Below are positions 35,433 through 44,624 of a stretch of DNA of 64,000 bases, one piece after another. Source of the DNA: DAOUAT01 sp964551735 (GTDB lineage: Bacteria; Chloroflexota; Anaerolineae; CG2-30-64-16); assembly GCA_964551735.1 (NCBI GenBank), contig CAZKEF010000025.1, positions 20,626 through 84,625 of the forward strand, written 5' to 3'. Both the position numbers and the translations under genes were made by a program. The number at the start of each line of letters is the position of its first letter. Within the stretch, counting starts at the first letter, position 1. Under the pieces are notes generated by a model that was not told the DNA's origin, searched no databases, and worked only from the letters and a program-made list of their open reading frames with translations.

Positions 35433-36077
35433 ATGCACAAGACAACGATCACCATCGAGCAAGCCCGGCTGCTCTACGAATCCGGCGGGGGCGGGCACGA
35501 CTTCGACCATGTGCTGCGCGTGACCGCGCTGGCCGAACGGATTGCGGCCGCCGAGGGCGCCGACTTGGCGGTCGTGCGGACGGCAGCACTATTGCACGAC
35601 GTGGCCGAAAGCCGCGCGCGGCATGATCATCACCTGCGTGGGGCTGAGCTGTCTCGGGAGATCCTGGCAGACCAGCCGGCTGACTTCGTGGATGCCGTCG
35701 CTCATGCCATCGAAGCGCACCGCTTTCGCGAGGAGCCGGCCCCGCGCACCCCTGAAGCCCAGTGTCTCTCCGATGCCGACAAGCTCGACGCCATCGGCGC
35801 TATCGGGATCGCGCGGGTGTTCGCGTACGCGGGCAATCGCGGTACGGCCCTGTGGCATCGGCCCTGGCGTGAGATCGCGGTCGAGGGTGGTGACCCCCTG
35901 CTCATGCCCAAGCTGCTAGGCGACAACTACACCCCGACTCACGAATTCGTCTACAAACTGGATCGCATCCCCGACCGGCTCTATACCGCGGCCGCGCGCG
36001 CCATCGCCGCCGAACGGCAGGCGTTCATGCGCGCGTTCTTCGAACGATTGGATGACGAGATGTTGGGGGATACGTGA
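35433..36077 (+). CDS. HD-domain metal-dependent phosphohydrolase
   Basis: A 214-residue HD protein. The metal ligands H...HD...D are in HDFDHVLRVTALAERIA, ALLHDVAE and CLSDADKLDAIGAIGIAR. These YedJ/uncharacterised HD proteins hydrolyse nucleotides or phosphate esters, but the substrate here is unknown. It is co-oriented with and 8 bases from the S9 peptidase gene. Confidence 0.88.
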   Translation: MHKTTITIEQARLLYESGGGGHDFDHVLRVTALAERIAAAEGADLAVVRTAALLHDVAESRARHDHHLRGAELSREILADQPADFVDAVAHAIEAHRFREEPAPRTPEAQCLSDADKLDAIGAIGIARVFAYAGNRGTALWHRPWREIAVEGGDPLLMPKLLGDNYTPTHEFVYKLDRIPDRLYTAAARAIAAERQAFMRAFFERLDDEMLGDT

Positions 36078-36171
36078 CAACGCGATGACGTGATAACGTG
36101 CGAACGTGCTAACGTGAAATGCAAAAGTCGCGGCGCTGCAAGTCACGCATCACGTATCATGCAGCACGTCA
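36078..36171. repeat. Intergenic stutter repeats (AACGTGN-like) with opposing arm
   Basis: After the HD-gene stop come units GATGACGTGAT, AACGTGCG, AACGTGCT and AACGTGAA. A short gap leads to TCACGCATCACGTATCATG and CACGTCATCA, an imperfect reverse complement of the first half. It lies between two convergent genes. Confidence 0.65.
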
Positions 36172-37527
36172 TCACTGCCCGATATCCAACGTCGCGGTCA
36201 CCATTTCACCCGTCTGCACCGTGATGCCAGGCAGGCTGCGCGTGCCGCGCAGGTCGGGCAGCACCACTTCCACATCGTAGGCGCCGGCTCGCAGGGTGAA
36301 AGTCGCTGGATTCTCCGTGCGCCAGCCGGCCGGGTTCTGGCGGTCACCAGCCGGATAAACCATGATGTCCACCTGTGGGATCGTATTGCCCTGGGTTACT
36401 GTGACGGTCAAGGTGCCCAGGTCCAACACTACATCCCGCGAGGTCACGCTGCCCGCCATCACTTCAACCGCCGTCAAACGTTCCTCATTATCACCGGCTC
36501 GCGCTACCACATCGTACGGGCCATCCGCAAGTGCAAACTGGGCTTCAGCCTCTTGGCGCGCGGCGACGGGTGACTGCTGACCGGCCGGGTAAACCGTCAC
36601 GGTAACGCCGTCCGCCAACACCCCAGGCGTCTCGAACACACGCACCAGCAAAGTCGTCGCCGGATCAAGCGTAGGCGCTTGCCCGGCTGCCGGCGCGGTT
36701 GCTGCCAACGCGGATACGTCTACAGTTTCGGCAGGCGCCTCTACCGCAATAGCCGGATCATCGTAGCCCCAGAAGCGCCAGACTACTTCCAGCCAGGGGG
36801 CCGGCTCGCCATCGGACCCAATAATGAGCAAGGTGGCCGCGGCTTGATAGATCCGGCCGCTCTCCCCGACCCAGTACGTCACCGTGTGCGGCGCCAACAA
36901 CGGGCGGAGCTGCGCCTCCAAGGCCTCTCGCTCTTCCGCCTGTGCGGCCACGGTCGAGACACCGGCGCGCAACAGGCGTTCGATAGTGGCCGCCGAGAAG
37001 AATGCCTGCACCTTGGTCGTCGGCTCGGTGACATCGGCGACGGGATCCGGCTCACCGGTCGCGATCTCATCGGCCAGGGGGTAGAGCCGCAGCACGCTGA
37101 AGGGCGACGCCAAGCCCCAACCGGCATCAAAGCCAGCTCCCGGCCAGCGGATCCAGGTAGGATCCGTCTCGGCGCGCGTGTAGCTGCGCAGCGTCCCACC
37201 CGGTGCATCCGCCACGATGATCAATTCTTCTGGGATATCTTGGCCGTGCCGGGTGATCTGGGCCAACGCGCCCTCGCGATACTCCCCCGTGATGACGGTC
37301 AACGGCTCGTCGGGCGCCCTCGCCGGTCGCAGCGCCACCTGGTAACGGAAAGCTGTGGGCAACGCCAGGATCGCCTGATCGGCTGCAGGCAATGGCGTGG
37401 ATGTTTGAAGCACGACCGGCTGAGGCGTGGTTGGAAACTGAGTTGGCGTAGTCGGGCCAGGCGCCGATTGACAGCCGGGAAGGGCAAGCAACAGCGCCAG
37501 CAGCACCGGCAAAAACGAGCGAGTCAT
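36172..37527 (-). CDS. Lipoprotein with carboxypeptidase-regulatory-like beta domains
   Basis: A 451-residue lipoprotein. ATG 37527 gives MTRSFLPVLLALLLALPGC with a clear lipobox and GGAGA 8 bases upstream. A Pro/Thr-rich linker and a globular domain of about 250 residues without recognised motifs are followed by two Ig-like/CarboxypepD_reg-like units with the GAYDVEVVLPDL and GPYDVVARAGDN segments. It is probably an extracytoplasmic substrate- or polymer-binding protein. It is transcribed away from the MaoC gene, with the divergent promoters in 37528-37680. Confidence 0.78.
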   Translation of the reverse strand: MTRSFLPVLLALLLALPGCQSAPGPTTPTQFPTTPQPVVLQTSTPLPAADQAILALPTAFRYQVALRPARAPDEPLTVITGEYREGALAQITRHGQDIPEELIIVADAPGGTLRSYTRAETDPTWIRWPGAGFDAGWGLASPFSVLRLYPLADEIATGEPDPVADVTEPTTKVQAFFSAATIERLLRAGVSTVAAQAEEREALEAQLRPLLAPHTVTYWVGESGRIYQAAATLLIIGSDGEPAPWLEVVWRFWGYDDPAIAVEAPAETVDVSALAATAPAAGQAPTLDPATTLLVRVFETPGVLADGVTVTVYPAGQQSPVAARQEAEAQFALADGPYDVVARAGDNEERLTAVEVMAGSVTSRDVVLDLGTLTVTVTQGNTIPQVDIMVYPAGDRQNPAGWRTENPATFTLRAGAYDVEVVLPDLRGTRSLPGITVQTGEMVTATLDIGQ

Positions 37528-37680
37528 GGCAGGTCTCCAGGGGCGGCTGCACAGCCGCAGGGTGACAGGATTATACCGCATCCGCGAGCCGAATTGAAAT
37601 TGCCGGGAGACATGGTGCGATTGACACCCCTGCTGGGGCCGATTAGAATAGACGCAATCTGAGACACCAGGAGGACCCTC

Positions 37681-38148
37681 ATGGCCGAGTTAGCACTGCA
37701 GCGCGGGCTGTATTTCGAAGAATACAATATTGGCGACTTCATCACCACGCCCGGCCGTACCATCACTGAAGCTGATATCGTGAATTTCGCGGCGCTCAGC
37801 GGTGACTGGAACGCCATCCATGTGGACGCCGAATACGCCAAACAAGGCATGTTCGGTGAGCGCATCGCGCACGGTCTGCTGGGTTTGTCTATTGCGTCCG
37901 GCCTAGCGGTGCAGATGGGCTTCATCACGGGCACCGTGATCGCGTTCATGGGGCTGGACTGGAAGTTCCGCGCCGTTATCAAAATCGGCGACACCATCCA
38001 CGTGCGCGCTGAAATCGCGGAGAAAAAGGCTGTGCCGCGGTTGGGCGGCGGTGTTGTCACCTTTAACGTCGAGGTAATCAACCAGCGCGGGGAGACGACG
38101 CAAAAGGGCACGTGGAGCATGCTCGTGAAATTCGGGTCGGAAGGATGA
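37681..38148 (+). CDS. MaoC-like (R)-specific enoyl-CoA hydratase/dehydratase
   Basis: A 155-residue hotdog-fold protein with the hydratase-2 motif ALSGDWNAIHVDAEYA followed by GERIAHGLLG, which carry the catalytic Asp and His. It hydrates or dehydrates CoA-linked acyl groups. CAGGAGG precedes the ATG. It is monocistronic as far as can be seen; the holB gene begins 101 bases later. Confidence 0.9.
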   Translation: MAELALQRGLYFEEYNIGDFITTPGRTITEADIVNFAALSGDWNAIHVDAEYAKQGMFGERIAHGLLGLSIASGLAVQMGFITGTVIAFMGLDWKFRAVIKIGDTIHVRAEIAEKKAVPRLGGGVVTFNVEVINQRGETTQKGTWSMLVKFGSEG

Positions 38149-38249
38149 GCAGGGTGACGCAGCGCCGGTGCACAGATGCGTCCATGGCTGGCGCGTTCGC
38201 GTCCCCTGTGCTACAATGGCGGCCTAAATGAATCTTCTTCGCGCGAGGC

Positions 38250-39260
38250 ATGATGTCACCCTGGCCTATCACCGGACACGAGTGGGCGTTGGAACTGCTG
38301 GCGCACGCGCTCCGCGACAGCCGGCCCAGCCACGCCTACCTTTTCACCGGTCCGGCACAGGTAGGCAAGACGACCGTCGCACGCGCGTTTGCCCAGGCGC
38401 TGGTGTGCGAGCGAAGCGATCAAAACGGGGGCACACCGTGTGCAGATGGGCAAGACGCCTGTCGCACATGCCAGCGCGTGGCCCAGGGTCGTTATCCCGA
38501 TGTTCAGCTCATCGCCGCCGAGAAGAACACGATCCAGATTGACCAGGTGCGCGCCCTACAAAGCGATGCGGCAATTGCCCCGCTTGAGGGCCGACGTAAA
38601 GTCTTCATCATCAGCGAGATCGAACGCGCCAGCTTGCCAGCCGCTAACGCGCTGCTCAAAACCCTGGAGGAGCCGCCATCGCAGGTCATCCTGCTGCTGA
38701 CCACGGCACGCCGTGACCTAGTGCTGCCGACGATCCTGTCGCGCTGCCAGGTGATCGCACTGCGCGGGCTGCCGCTGGCGCAAGTGCGCGATGCACTGCA
38801 AACACGTTGGGGCGTGGATGAGGAGCGCGCCACGCTGCTGGCACAACTCAGTGCGGGACGACTGGGCTGGGCCGTGAGCGCGCACACTGATGCTGCATTG
38901 TGGGAGATGCGTGCCCGCCACCTGGATGCGCTGCTGGCGCTAACCGGCGAAGGATACCTGGGCCGGTTAGCCTATGCGGAGATGCTAAGCCGGGCGGGGG
39001 GCGAGCTGGAGACCGCGCTGGGCCTGTGGGCGACCTGGTGGCGCGATGTGCTGCTGGTGCAGCGCGGCCTGGTCACCACTGTGTTGAACCTTGACCGCAA
39101 AACGCAGCTCATACAACAGGCCGGGCTGTATCGGGCCGAGCAGGTGGAAGCGGCCCTTGCCGACTTGGTGCAGACCGTGCGCCGCATCAAAGCTAATATC
39201 AACGCGCGTCTGGCGCTCGACGTATTGCTGCTGCGTCTGCCGAGGCCGACCGTCGCCTGA
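38250..39260 (+). CDS. holB: DNA polymerase III subunit delta'
   Basis: A 336-residue clamp-loader subunit: Walker A-like GPAQVGKTTVARAFAQAL, a zinc module with CADGQDACRTCQRV, the SRC motif in TILSRCQVIALRGLP, and ERASLPAANALLKTLEEPP, which is diagnostic of delta'/gamma-tau relatives. It helps load the sliding clamp. Two adjacent ATGs (38250 and 38253) are possible. The stop overlaps an upstream ATG of the ricT frame (TGATG), a conserved neighbourhood: holB is followed by ricT in many Gram-positives. Confidence 0.94.
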   Translation: MMSPWPITGHEWALELLAHALRDSRPSHAYLFTGPAQVGKTTVARAFAQALVCERSDQNGGTPCADGQDACRTCQRVAQGRYPDVQLIAAEKNTIQIDQVRALQSDAAIAPLEGRRKVFIISEIERASLPAANALLKTLEEPPSQVILLLTTARRDLVLPTILSRCQVIALRGLPLAQVRDALQTRWGVDEERATLLAQLSAGRLGWAVSAHTDAALWEMRARHLDALLALTGEGYLGRLAYAEMLSRAGGELETALGLWATWWRDVLLVQRGLVTTVLNLDRKTQLIQQAGLYRAEQVEAALADLVQTVRRIKANINARLALDVLLLRLPRPTVA

Positions 39261-39280
39261 TGGACCGAAGAGGAGTCTTT

Positions 39281-40276
39281 ATGCCGATCGTGGTCGGTGT
39301 TGCCTTTAAGCCCGTAACCCGTGTCTATTACTTCGATCCTGCAGACCTGAATGACCTACAGCCGGGAGAACACGTAGTGGTGGAAACCTCGCGCGGCCGC
39401 TCCCTGGGCCAGATCGTGTTCGCAGCCAAGATGGTGACTGATTCGGAGATCAGCGGGAGCCTGAAACCGGTCGTGCGCCGCGCTACCGCCTGGGACATGG
39501 TCCAGAACGACCAGATGGCCCACCGCGAGCCCGAGGCGCTGGACATCTGTCGCAAGCGAGCGCGTGCACTGGGCCTGGACATCAAGGTCGTGAAGGTGGA
39601 ATTCAGTTTCGATGGCAGCAGTGCAGTCGTCTATTTCACCTCTGAGCAGCGGATTGACTTCCGTAACCTGGTGCACGAACTCTCTCAGCAGTTGCGCACC
39701 CGCGTGGAAATGCGCCAGGTGGGCGTGCGCGATGAGGCCAAGTTCCTGGGCGGGATCGGTCGATGCGGCCGAGAGTTATGCTGCGCGACCTGGCTGCGCG
39801 AGTTTGCGCCCGTCTCGATCAAGATGGCCAAAACCCAAGAACTTCCGCTGAACGCGCCGGAAGTCTCCGGCGCGTGCGGCCGTTTGTTATGCTGCCTGGC
39901 CTACGAAAACGATTTCTATGCCGAAGCGCGCAAGCAGATGCCGCGCATCAATAGCATCGTGGAAACGCCCCAGGGGCCGGGTAAGGTGAAACAAGTGCAT
40001 GTGCTCACCAGTTCGATCCGTGTGCTGGTGGAGGGCCCGAACGAAACACGCCAAATGGTAGACATAGCCGTGCCAGAGCCAGTATTTCAGCTCAGGCCGC
40101 AGCAGCATGCAACCACAGCCAGCTCAGGCCGCCGGCTATCATCAGAACCCGTCGAGGAGGAAGCAGCGGAGGAATCGCCTGCCCCGGAGGCCACAAGCGA
40201 GGAGCCGTCACAAACCGAAAGCGCCACGCCGCCTTCCAAGTCGCGGCGTTCCCGTTCACGACGCAAGAAACGCTGA
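39281..40276 (+). CDS. ricT: PSP1-domain protein RicT
   Basis: A 331-residue RicT/YaaT-like protein with the PSP1 core and the full cysteine set (GIGRCGRELCCATWL and CGRLLCCLAYEN) that binds 4Fe-4S clusters in the RicAFT complex. In Bacillus this complex aids RNase Y-dependent mRNA processing and phosphorelay. ATG 39281 is preferred over the ATG at 39260 because AGAGGAG lies 5 bases upstream. The last 60 residues are a disordered Glu/Pro/Arg-rich tail ending in a basic patch. Co-directional with holB. Confidence 0.93.
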   Translation: MPIVVGVAFKPVTRVYYFDPADLNDLQPGEHVVVETSRGRSLGQIVFAAKMVTDSEISGSLKPVVRRATAWDMVQNDQMAHREPEALDICRKRARALGLDIKVVKVEFSFDGSSAVVYFTSEQRIDFRNLVHELSQQLRTRVEMRQVGVRDEAKFLGGIGRCGRELCCATWLREFAPVSIKMAKTQELPLNAPEVSGACGRLLCCLAYENDFYAEARKQMPRINSIVETPQGPGKVKQVHVLTSSIRVLVEGPNETRQMVDIAVPEPVFQLRPQQHATTASSGRRLSSEPVEEEAAEESPAPEATSEEPSQTESATPPSKSRRSRSRRKKR

Positions 40277-40350
40277 ACATGCCTCACGCACAGGGTGGGC
40301 GCTACGCGGCGAACGGCCCGCGCAACCCGGTCGTGCTGTGAGCAGCACAC

Positions 40351-40614
40351 TCATGATCTGGGTTCTACGACAAACTTGATCGCAGTACGCTCCTTGCCTT
40401 CAACATCAATGTCAACAAACTCAGGGAAACACCGAATATCAATGTTGTCCGAGGCAAGATAATTCCTGGCGATCGCGATGGCCTTGATGGCTTGGTTGAC
40501 GGCACTGGCGCCGATCGCCTGTACTTCAACATAACGGGTGTCGCGCATCATACCAGCAATGGCGCCAGCGACCGCAGTAGAACGAGAACGGGCCGAGACC
40601 TTGATGATGTCCAT
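40351..40614 (-). CDS. spoVS: Stage V sporulation protein S (SpoVS)
   Basis: An 87-residue SpoVS homologue (IIKVSARSRSTAVAGAIAG, EVQAIGASAVNQAIKAIAIA, FVDIDVEGKERTAIKFVV). SpoVS is an Alba-like nucleic-acid-binding fold found also in non-sporulating phyla such as Chloroflexota and Deinococcota. GGAGG lies 6 bases upstream of the ATG. It is convergent with ricT; the 74-base gap holds no convincing terminator. Confidence 0.96.
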   Translation of the reverse strand: MDIIKVSARSRSTAVAGAIAGMMRDTRYVEVQAIGASAVNQAIKAIAIARNYLASDNIDIRCFPEFVDIDVEGKERTAIKFVVEPRS

Positions 40615-40781
40615 GGAAGCCTCCTGCGTTAAGTCGTCGTTGGCAACCGGGAAACTGACCTGCTCGGCTAATTGCGCCTGTACATACGGATTATTTTACA
40701 CCCATCGCAGCCTAAATGCAAGAGGAAATGCAAGATTGGGTGAGTTCCGGGTGTGTGATAACTTCGCTAAGGACATCTTGC

Positions 40782-41882
40782 GTGCGTGTCGTCATGGTCT
40801 CTAAGGCGCTGGTGGTGGGCGCCTACCAACGCAAACTGGAGGAATTGGCCCGCCAGCCCGACATCGAGCTGATTGCCATAATGCCATCCTGCTGGCGCGA
40901 GGGCCATAACGTGCTGCCGCTGGAACGCGCACACACCCATGGCTACGACCTGATCGTCGCGCCGCTAGTATTCAACGGCCAGTTTCACCTGCACTTCTAC
41001 CCCACTCTAGGCCATCTGCTCAATAGCCTCCGCCCCGACGTGCTGCACATGGACGAGGAGCCCTACAACCTGGCTACCTGGCACGCGCTGCGCCTGGCCA
41101 CGGTCAAGGGTGCGGCCAGCCTGTTCTTCACCTGGCAAAACCTGCATCGCCGCTACCCCTGGCCGTTCAGCCATTTTGAACAGGCCAACTATCGGCGGGC
41201 AGCCTATGCCATCGCCGGCAACCGCGACGCAGCGCGGGTGATGTGCGACAAGGGGTACCGCGGCTCAGTGGCGGTCATCCCCCAGTTCGGGGTGGATCCG
41301 GACATCTATGCGCCCGCAGCGCCGGCCCCCCGTGAGGAGTTCATCATTGGCTATGCCGGCCGCCTGGTGCCCGAAAAAGGCATCGCCGTACTGCTTGAGG
41401 CTTGCGCGCGTCTACGGATCCCCGGCTGGGCGCTACATCTGCTGGGCGACGGACCGGCGCGCGGCCAGTTCGAAAGCCTGACCGCAGCGCTGGGCATCGG
41501 CGAACGTGTGCGATTCCTTGGCCGCCGCCCCTCCACACAAACGCCCAGCTTCTACCGGAGCCTGGATGTCCTCGTCCTCCCTTCGCTGAGCCAACCCAAC
41601 TGGGTGGAGCAATTCGGCCGGGTGCTGGTGGAGGCGATGGCCTGCGGGATCCCTGTCATCGGCTCTGACAGCGGTGAGATCCCGAACGTGATCGGCGACG
41701 CAGGGCTGGTGTGCCCAGAGGGCGATGCCGCTGCGCTCAGCGCTGCCCTGGTGAACCTGGCGCAGGATCCCGTGCGACGAGCTGCTGTGGGGGCGCAGGG
41801 GCGTGCTCGGGTGCTGGCTCACTACACACATCAGCATATTGCCGAGTCCACAGCCCAGGTCTACCGGGAGATGCTTGCCTGA
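40782..41882 (+). CDS. Family 4 glycosyltransferase
   Basis: A 366-residue GT-B enzyme. The start is taken as GTG 40782 (VRVVMVSKALVVGAYQRKLEEL) because AAGGA lies 8 bases upstream and the N-terminus then matches the typical first strand; codons upstream do not look coding. The sugar-nucleotide region has IIGYAGRLVPEKGIAVLLEA and QFGRVLVEAMACGIPVIGSDSGEIP. It opens a polysaccharide cluster running to 46979. Acceptor and donor are unknown. Confidence 0.9.
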   Translation: MRVVMVSKALVVGAYQRKLEELARQPDIELIAIMPSCWREGHNVLPLERAHTHGYDLIVAPLVFNGQFHLHFYPTLGHLLNSLRPDVLHMDEEPYNLATWHALRLATVKGAASLFFTWQNLHRRYPWPFSHFEQANYRRAAYAIAGNRDAARVMCDKGYRGSVAVIPQFGVDPDIYAPAAPAPREEFIIGYAGRLVPEKGIAVLLEACARLRIPGWALHLLGDGPARGQFESLTAALGIGERVRFLGRRPSTQTPSFYRSLDVLVLPSLSQPNWVEQFGRVLVEAMACGIPVIGSDSGEIPNVIGDAGLVCPEGDAAALSAALVNLAQDPVRRAAVGAQGRARVLAHYTHQHIAESTAQVYREMLA

Positions 41883-41978
41883 AAAATAAATCGCAACAAG
41901 GCAAGGACACCGCAATGCTCATAGCGAAATACATTGTCGCTCCGCTGCTTGCAATGATTATGTGTGTTTGGTCAGGGG

Positions 41979-41987
41979 TGTTATAAT
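41979..41987 (+). promoter_or_regulatory. Extended -10 promoter of the second GT4 gene
   Basis: TGTTATAAT, an extended -10 element, is 29 bases upstream of ATG 42016. No clear -35 box is present, which is usual for this promoter class. Confidence 0.55.
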
Positions 41988-42015
41988 TGCGCCTGTGTAC
42001 GCAACATCGCGATCC

Positions 42016-43167
42016 ATGCATCACATCGGCCTGAACGCGCATCTGCTCTCACTGACCCAGACCTACCGCGGGGCTGGGATCAATGGGTACATCTACCAAC
42101 TTCTGCGGCATCTGCCGCAGGTCGAAGGCCGCGGGCTGCGTTACACGGCCTATCTACACGATCCTGCATTCAGCCCCCCAAACGGTCTGGCTGTCCACCG
42201 TTCGCGCTGGGACACGCGCAGTCCCTGGCGCCGGATCCTGTGGGAACAGACGCGCCTGGCGGGTTTGACCCGTCGCCTGGACCTGCTGCACGGCCTGGCC
42301 TTTGCCGCGCCGCTAGGCGCGACCTGCCCGACCGTGATCACGGTGCACGACTTGAGCTTTCTGCGTTTTCCGGCCGCGTTTCGACCGTTCAACCGGCTGT
42401 ACCTGAGCCTGGTTACCCGGTGGTCGACACAGCGGGCCGCCCGCGTGATCACTGTGTCCGAAAGCACGCGGCAGGATGTAATCGCCCTGTGCGGTGTGCC
42501 GGCCGAGCGCGTGGTGGCCGTGCCCAACGGCGTGAGCGAACAATTCGTGCCCGCCGAACCGGCCGCAGTCGCTGAGTTCCGCGCTCGCGCTGGCCTGCCG
42601 GAGCGCTTCATCCTGTTCTTGGGCACACTGGAGCCGCGTAAAAATATCACCGGCCTGCTAGACGCGTATGCGCTGGCGCGAGAGACAAGCCCTGAACCGC
42701 TGCCCAAGCTGTTCATCGCTGGCGGCAAGGGCTGGTACTACGACACCATCTTCGCCCGCGTCGCCGAGCTCGGGCTGAACGGCGACGTGTCCTTCCCGGG
42801 CTTCGTGCCTGGGGAAGAGCTGCCCTGGTGGTATCGCGCCGCCGAAGTGTTCGTCTATCCATCGCAGTTCGAGGGGTTTGGCCTGCCTGTGCTGGAAGCC
42901 ATGGCGTGCGGCACGCCTGTCATCACATCCGATGCTTCTTCGCTGCCCGAAGTGGCCGGAGATGCGGCCGTGCTGGTGCGACCGGAAGACACCAGGAGCC
43001 TGGTTGACGCTTTGCTGTGCGTGCTTGCCGACCCACAACAGCGCGCCGCAATGCGCATGGCGGGCCTGCATCAAGCCGCACGGTTCTCGTGGTCACGCAC
43101 TGCCACAGAAACGATCGCTGTCTATCGCGCCGCGCTGGAGCTGGTGCCTCAGGGAGATCCGACATGA
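42016..43167 (+). CDS. Family 4 glycosyltransferase (mannosyltransferase-like)
   Basis: A 383-residue GT-B enzyme: the N-terminal TYRGAGINGYIYQLLRHLP glycine loop, the middle VITVHDLSFLRFP and RVITVSESTRQDVI, and the C-terminal FLGTLEPRKNITGLLDAY and YPSQFEGFGLPVLEAMACG with the EX7E motif. ATG 42016 (MHHIGLNAHLLS) is the first credible start. Its stop overlaps the ATG of the phosphosugar transferase gene by 4 bases, so both enzymes probably build the same glycan. Confidence 0.92.
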   Translation: MHHIGLNAHLLSLTQTYRGAGINGYIYQLLRHLPQVEGRGLRYTAYLHDPAFSPPNGLAVHRSRWDTRSPWRRILWEQTRLAGLTRRLDLLHGLAFAAPLGATCPTVITVHDLSFLRFPAAFRPFNRLYLSLVTRWSTQRAARVITVSESTRQDVIALCGVPAERVVAVPNGVSEQFVPAEPAAVAEFRARAGLPERFILFLGTLEPRKNITGLLDAYALARETSPEPLPKLFIAGGKGWYYDTIFARVAELGLNGDVSFPGFVPGEELPWWYRAAEVFVYPSQFEGFGLPVLEAMACGTPVITSDASSLPEVAGDAAVLVRPEDTRSLVDALLCVLADPQQRAAMRMAGLHQAARFSWSRTATETIAVYRAALELVPQGDPT

Positions 43168-44591
43168 AACAGGATTTCCGAAAATGGATGCCCTGGGTCA
43201 CCCTGGTGACCGACATCGTGCTGATCAACATCGCTTTCCTGATCGCCTATTGGCTCAGGTACGATCTACAGCTTTTCCGCTCGGTGGACCCGGCAAACAA
43301 CGTCCCCTACGCGGTCTATCTGCCGCTGGTAGGCCTGTTGACGATCGTGCTGGTGCTGGCCAACCGCCGCGAGGGGGCCTACGATGTCCGTCGGGGCCGG
43401 CCCTTGTTCGATGACATCTATGGCGTGATCAACGCGACCACACTGGCCATCATGTTGTTAGTAGTGCTGGTCTTCTTCTACCGGCGGCTCTTCTACTCAC
43501 GCATTATCTTCATCTACGCGGGCCTGCTCATCGTGGTGCTGCTCAGCCTGGCGCGCGTGATCCGATCCATGGCCCTGAACCGCCTGCGCCAGGCCGGCAA
43601 AGGGGTTGATCGGGTACTCATCATCGGCGCTGGCGAGGTGGGCCGCACGGTGATGCGCAACCTGATCGCTCAACCCGACCTGGGCTACCGCGTCATCGGC
43701 TTTCTGGATGACAACCCGGCCAAAAGCGACACCGACATCGGCCCCATCAAGGCCTTTGGCCCTGTCGAAGACCTGCCCCAGGTGATCCGAGAGAATGCGA
43801 TCGACCAGGTCATCATCACCTTGCCCTGGCAATATCACCGCAAGATCATCCGCCTGGTGAGCGAGGCTGAACAGACCGGCGTGCGCGCCCGGGTGGTGCC
43901 CGATCTGTTCCAATTGAGCCTCGGCGGGGTGGATGTGGAGGCCATCAACGGCATTCCCTTGATCAGCATCAAGCAGAGCGCACTCACCGGTTTCAATCAA
44001 ACCATCAAACGAACGGTGGATCTTCTGATCGCGGGCCTGGGGATCGCCCTCCTGACCCCCGTCTGGCTCACCGCCGCTATTGCGATCAAGCTGGATTCTC
44101 GCGGCCCAGTATTCTTCCGCCAGGAACGCGTGGGACGCGGGGGGAAGCGGTTCATGGTTTACAAGTTCCGCTCTATGTATGTGGATGCGGAGGCACAGCT
44201 CGAGAAGCTCCGCGCCCAGAACGAAGCGGCAGGACCCCTGTTTAAGATGCGGGACGATCCGCGGCGCACGCGCGTGGGCCGCTTCATCCGCAAAACCAGT
44301 ATTGACGAACTCCCACAACTGATCAACGTGATGCGCGGCGAGATGAGCATCGTCGGCCCACGGCCAGGGCTGCAAAGTGAGGTGGATCAATACCAGGATT
44401 GGCATCGCAAACGGCTCGAAGTGCAACCCGGCATCACCGGCCTCTGGCAGGTCAGCGGCCGCAGCGATCTGACTTTTGACGAAATGGTCATGCTCGACAT
44501 CTATTACGCTGAAAACTGGACTCTAGGGCTCGATTTGCGCATCATCCTGCGCACCGTGCCCCAGGTGATCTTCGCAGAAGGCGCTTACTAG
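43164..44591 (+). CDS. Polyprenyl glycosylphosphotransferase (WbaP/exopolysaccharide type)
   Basis: A 475-residue phosphoglycosyl transferase that starts polysaccharide synthesis by moving a sugar-1-phosphate to undecaprenyl phosphate. The N-terminal half has four to five membrane helices and a CoA-binding-like Rossmann region (VLIIGAGEVGRTVMRN). The C-terminal catalytic domain has GPVFFRQERVGRGGKRFMVY, YKFRSMYVDAE, TSIDELPQLINVMRGEMS and PGITGLWQVSGRSDLTFDEM. It is translationally coupled to the preceding glycosyltransferase. Confidence 0.95.
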   Translation: MKQDFRKWMPWVTLVTDIVLINIAFLIAYWLRYDLQLFRSVDPANNVPYAVYLPLVGLLTIVLVLANRREGAYDVRRGRPLFDDIYGVINATTLAIMLLVVLVFFYRRLFYSRIIFIYAGLLIVVLLSLARVIRSMALNRLRQAGKGVDRVLIIGAGEVGRTVMRNLIAQPDLGYRVIGFLDDNPAKSDTDIGPIKAFGPVEDLPQVIRENAIDQVIITLPWQYHRKIIRLVSEAEQTGVRARVVPDLFQLSLGGVDVEAINGIPLISIKQSALTGFNQTIKRTVDLLIAGLGIALLTPVWLTAAIAIKLDSRGPVFFRQERVGRGGKRFMVYKFRSMYVDAEAQLEKLRAQNEAAGPLFKMRDDPRRTRVGRFIRKTSIDELPQLINVMRGEMSIVGPRPGLQSEVDQYQDWHRKRLEVQPGITGLWQVSGRSDLTFDEMVMLDIYYAENWTLGLDLRIILRTVPQVIFAEGAY

Positions 44592-44624
44592 ACCCCATTC
44601 CACCCTGAAACGGAGGACAGCAAC

